This document shows, piece after piece, positions 60,391 to 64,000 of a stretch of DNA of 64,000 nucleotides. The number at the start of each line of letters is the position of its first letter. Positions within the stretch are counted from its first letter, which is position 1. This DNA is from Chrysomallon squamiferum (Eukaryota > Mollusca > Gastropoda > Neomphalida > Peltospiridae). Made by a program: the position numbers and the translations under genes. The notes under the pieces were generated by a model, which ran no database searches, had not been told where the DNA came from, and saw nothing but the letters and a program-made list of their open reading frames with translations. Location of the stretch: positions 19,314,698 to 19,378,697 of the forward strand of contig CM022670.1 in assembly GCA_012295275.1 (NCBI GenBank), given 5' to 3'.

Positions 60391-61623
60391 CTTAAATAAT
60401 AATTAAATCAACAAATGTCTGCACATTCTACAAAATCTTTCTTTAGAAGTGTACTGTGAAAGATGAATGAAGAAAATATTTTATGCATTTGGTACAGTTT
60501 ATGATTACATAGCATCATTAAAAATAAACAGGAAAAATAATGATCTTATATGATAAGCCATATTTTTTGTTTTTAAATTATATGCTCTATCCCAAAGAAA
60601 GGCAAGTACTATGGCTTTTGATAAATCAAACTGAACATAAAAAGAAATGTTTTTAAGATAGTAATATATATGGTAAAAAAACCAGATCTGATATCTTTTT
60701 TTATAGTTTGTAGTTCCTGAATATACAACATTAGCTTTACAATGTAAAACAATTTATGATGAAAAAAAGATGAAAAGACATAGATTTTTTTTTACATGTA
60801 AAATTAACATCAAATTGTGTTTATAAAATTTAAAAGAAAAATTCCACAATAAGTACCATTTAGAAACTGTTAAACAAACAACTTTATGAAAGGTCAAACT
60901 ATTGGTAAAATTTATATCAATTATTCTTGAAATAAAACAACAAATTTATCACTGAATCCTGTCCAGTAACAAACATCTTTTGTCAACAAAACAAACTGAA
61001 ATAAACTTACAGCTGCTCTGGCCTCCATAATTGCAAAAAGTCTTTCAATACCAATGCTGACACCGACACATGGCACCATCTTTCCTTTAGGGTCAAACAT
61101 TCCAACCAGACCATCGTATCTTCCTCCACCAGCAACACTCCCCACACCCACTGCCTCCTCTTCATTTTCTCCACTGCCTGGTTTGTGACTGTAACCAGTA
61201 AGGATTCCTTCATAGATCACACCTGTGTAGTAGTCCAAACCTCGGGCAAGACTCAGATCAAAGGTTACCTGTTATTGTAATTTAATACAAAGAATAAGAA
61301 ATAAGTTGATACATAGTGATATATATATTAAGTGATATCTACAGAGTGTGAAAATCATGTTGATTTCAACTGACAATTTATAAATGTCTGAAAAAAAAAA
61401 AAGAGTTAAAATTACTTTATTTTTAATTTCACTTTATTTTATTACTTTCTGTTGTAATAAATTGTTATTTTTGTTCATTTAATGGTCTGAAAGATAGCAA
61501 ATAACATGTTTATTAATCAGAATGTATTGGCAACTTTTATTTTCTTGTTAATGTAATACAATTCATTTGAATTCCTTTGCAGTCAATGTCTCTGTCATAT
61601 GTGATACTTTACAACACACACAC

Positions 61624-61654
<31 letters not shown>

Positions 61655-63542
61655 AAGTCTTCAGTTACATTATGTCAGTGTAAGGGAAGAAACAAAACAC
61701 TGAAACATAGAAACTACTTCATCTTCTTCAAAATGTAACTGATAAAAGATAATAAATCTGCAAGGACTTACTTTGTCAATGATTCCATAGAGTTCACAGT
61801 ACTGCAGCAGCACCCCGAGTTCCTCCAAACCTTTCACAGCCGATTTCTGTTTGCTGAGATCCTCATCCTTTAGTAGTGTGTTGATCAAGTCAATACCACC
61901 TGAAATAAAACAATTACTTTGTGTCAGAGTGTTTAAGTGAAAGAATATGAATAATTAACTGATTTTGATAATAACTCATATTTGTTTTTGTTTATATAAT
62001 GAAATAAAAACTTCTGCTTACATTCAGAGGAGGATTGACACTGTAACTTGTGTATTTAGTCTTGTCTACTGAATTTGTTGTGTTATTATAATCATTTAAA
62101 AACAAAAAACCTATTATAAAATTAGAACTGATATGTATGTAAAGGAGAGAAGGAGGGTATATATACATGTACATGTTAGGTTGAAAAATAATTTACAAAA
62201 GATAAATACACACCTCTGTTTTGTACATATTCTCCAATTTTATCAGCAGCTGCAGGATCCAGCCCCTTTTCACCAATCATTTCTGCACGCACTTCATTCC
62301 ACAGTGTCTAAGATGAAAATGAAACATGCTGACTACATGGTCTGAATATGTAAACTTTGTTTATAACAATTCTATAAAACAACTAACATTTTCTGCTTTC
62401 TTGTTGCTTTTGTTTAATCAAACTTTTAACACATTTTTATGTCTTTTTAGTAGAAAATATATAAAACTATTTAATATAAATGGCTGGAAAAGAAAACACA
62501 CTGTCTGACTCTATAAGCTACTTTGATCTTCAAACAGCAAAGGTCTTTTTAAAACCTATCCCTAGTGTGGTGTTATAATAATTAAATGTGGAATGTAGTC
62601 ATATTGATAAAAACAAATTTAATGGTCCTGCAGTTTCTTGTGTATCACTGAATGCTTTAAACTGTGAACTAAAGTCTCATCTTACTGTCAGAAAGGGTCA
62701 GTTGAAGCACAATTGCTTATAAAGTAACTTTAATGTTATTTTTTGTTGAATATGTAATATTGTTTTAGTTAATAAGGAAATGTCTTTAAATTCCTTTAGT
62801 TTCGTAAGAGTTAACTGCAATAGGACAAATATATATGCTAATACATTACTGTGAACAATATAACAAATACTGTAACTAAAATACACCCAGTGTACATCCA
62901 ATTAAAACTTTTCCTTCTCCTACCTTATCCAGTTTGTCAACAGAAGAACAAATTGTTCTGAACTTGTCATCAGGCACACCACATGCAGCAAACATTCCAT
63001 CTAATAACTGTCTGTGATTCACCTGAAATTAATAAAGTAAAACTGGAAACAAGAGACAAACAACTGTTGTTGCAGGTGAAATATGTAGTTAATTTATGAA
63101 AAAACTGCATCACATTTTAGCACACTTGTTATTGGCAGTTTCCCATCATCTCAGTATGATCTGGTTCAGAAATAATCTTGAAACATCGTAACTGCTGGTC
63201 TTTTGAATACATTTCTCCCAATGCCACCCAGAATATCATTGCAGGTAGGAAATACTGATGCCACTGCATCTTAAAGATAATATTGATTTATTTTTATGTT
63301 TGAATGCTTGAATTTAAAATGGTTCAGGAAAGCATTTATCTAATTTCATGCTGTAGGTAATGTATTTGAACTTCTTTTGCAAAACACACTGTGTAGATAT
63401 GGAAACAGCCATATTAGTACTTTTAAGTATTTACCTTTATGACAAATTCTCCAAGTTCCAGAGACTGCAAAATTTCCACAACTATTTTGATGCATTCTAC
63501 ATCAGGTAACATCACATCATATTGACCTGCAATATCAAAGTC
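58932..63542 (-). CDS. HARS1: Histidyl-tRNA synthetase, 3' eight exons (5' end outside the window)
   Basis: Class II enzyme that charges tRNA-His with histidine in the cytosol; in animals one gene can also supply mitochondria. Exons in transcript order: 63542-63435, 63022-62924, 62307-62214, 61899-61772, 61268-61011, 60390-60274, 59529-59383 and 58994-58932. They join in frame to 337 residues plus TAA (58932-58934), against about 335 for the same part of human HARS1. It starts at DFDIAGQYD, so the WHEP-like N-terminus and class II motifs 1 and 2 lie beyond position 64000. I searched 63543-64000 on the minus strand and saw no further exon. Confidence 0.96.
59671..59793 (+). repeat. Dispersed repeat, copy 1
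   Basis: TTATTTTTATGTTTGAATGC, then TGGTTCATGAAAG, TAATTTCATG, TGTAGGTAATGTATTTGAAC and GCAAAAC, matching the copy at about 63283-63405 in the same order and orientation. It lies in a HARS intron and is of unknown class. Confidence 0.8.
61011..63542 (-). CDS. HARS1: HARS exons: catalytic core, HisRS-specific motifs and motif 3
   Basis: Five exons (63435-63542, 62924-63022, 62214-62307, 61772-61899, 61011-61268). Visible in order: [54 protein letters not shown] from the HisRS insertion domain; [14 protein letters not shown] and [15 protein letters not shown], the two histidine-specific signatures; and [15 protein letters not shown], class II motif 3 with its conserved Arg. The loop after GVIYE ([15 protein letters not shown]) is a few residues longer than in human. 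All active-site residues in this part look intact, so the enzyme should be functional. Confidence 0.96.
61612..61655. repeat. CA/GA microsatellite in a HARS intron
   Basis: CA run turning into a longer GA run. CA runs also occur at about 60058-60075 and 60241-60266 in other HARS introns. Confidence 0.95.
63283..63405 (+). repeat. Dispersed repeat, copy 2
   Basis: Shares several blocks of 10 to 22 bases with the copy near 59671-59793, separated by small indels and changes. It ends about 30 bases from the donor of the 63435-63542 HARS exon. Confidence 0.8.
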
Positions 63543-64000
63543 CTGAAAAAAGAAAGAAAAAAACAACAAAAATATAACATAATTAGATATTAATTCAATT
63601 TCAGTTTTTATTAATATCTGACATTAAAGTAAATTTGGAAAATGTGCAAATAAGAAAAATATATATATTAAATTTCAATGAAACTTTATAGTTTATTGCA
63701 TTGACATGAAATATAAATTGTATACATGTCAGTTTTTTGAAATTTGAAAACTACATTTTAATGTGCAAATTTTATTTACAATATATTAAGTTTAACCATA
63801 TTAAATTAAATATTAATATTTTTTTTTATTTTTTTTATCTTTACATTTTCCCACTAATACGTATTAATGTATTAATTACTTTCCCAAAATATTAAAAGAG
63901 CAAGTGGGTTCAAATGGTAATTAAGTATATTTTTGTCACATTTTTCAAAAATGAGAAAAACAGAATATTCCTATTGTTCTCAAGAGCTCTAACAGATGCA

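Noticed and set aside
63543-64000. A further HARS exon
   Set aside because: No minus-strand frame with class II motif 2 or neighbouring HARS sequence; only AT-rich intron.
1-64000. CRISPR arrays, bacterial operons, integrated viruses, functional tRNA or rRNA genes
   Set aside because: No such signals were seen; the window is ordinary animal nuclear DNA with two spliced genes.

Overview
This is AT-rich animal nuclear DNA. It holds one almost window-length, intron-rich gene on the + strand and the 3' part of a second gene on the - strand. The + strand gene (ATG 1208, stop 56430-56432) is MYCBP2/PHR1, the orthologue of Drosophila highwire and C. elegans rpm-1, a giant neuronal E3 ubiquitin ligase. 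I joined 91 coding exons by hand from splice sites, reading phase and remembered similarity to the human protein. The model gives 14,178 nt with no frame break, or 4,725 residues; human is about 4,640-4,678. The - strand gene is cytosolic-type histidyl-tRNA synthetase (HARS). Its last eight exons (58932-63542, 337 residues) are present and its 5' exons lie beyond the right edge.

Layout: 1-1207 is 5' flank with simple repeats and possible promoter elements. 1208-7847 is the MYCBP2 N-terminus; 8083-13529 the RCC1-like propeller; 15101-16814 and 21830-22972 the two PHR domains; 26718-28264 a filamin-like segment; 28488-30017 SH3-like segments. 30506-37778 is a serine/proline-rich disordered region built from small phase 1 exons. 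38167-39724 is one large exon with the conserved MYCBP2 core and a zinc finger. 44335-46387 is a DOC/APC10 domain, 52774-53630 a B-box-like finger, 53961-54457 the RING and 54839-56432 the tandem-cysteine relay domain. 56433-58931 is 3' UTR and intergenic DNA, and HARS follows tail-to-tail.

The organism is a metazoan, probably an invertebrate. Low GC, introns mostly of 0.2-2 kb, abundant TG/CA, AAT and homopolymer tracts, and a jockey-like LINE remnant ending in CATT-type repeats would fit a mollusc, annelid or chelicerate, but I cannot resolve the phylum.

The two genes are not functionally linked: one is a ubiquitin ligase, the other a translation enzyme. I found no undescribed multi-gene system. 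The points worth checking are an in-frame cassette exon behind a 41-T tract, a candidate 14-codon microexon, two GC-AG introns, several tandem splice sites, unusual acceptors, and some old transposon, SINE-like and tandem-repeat remnants inside introns.
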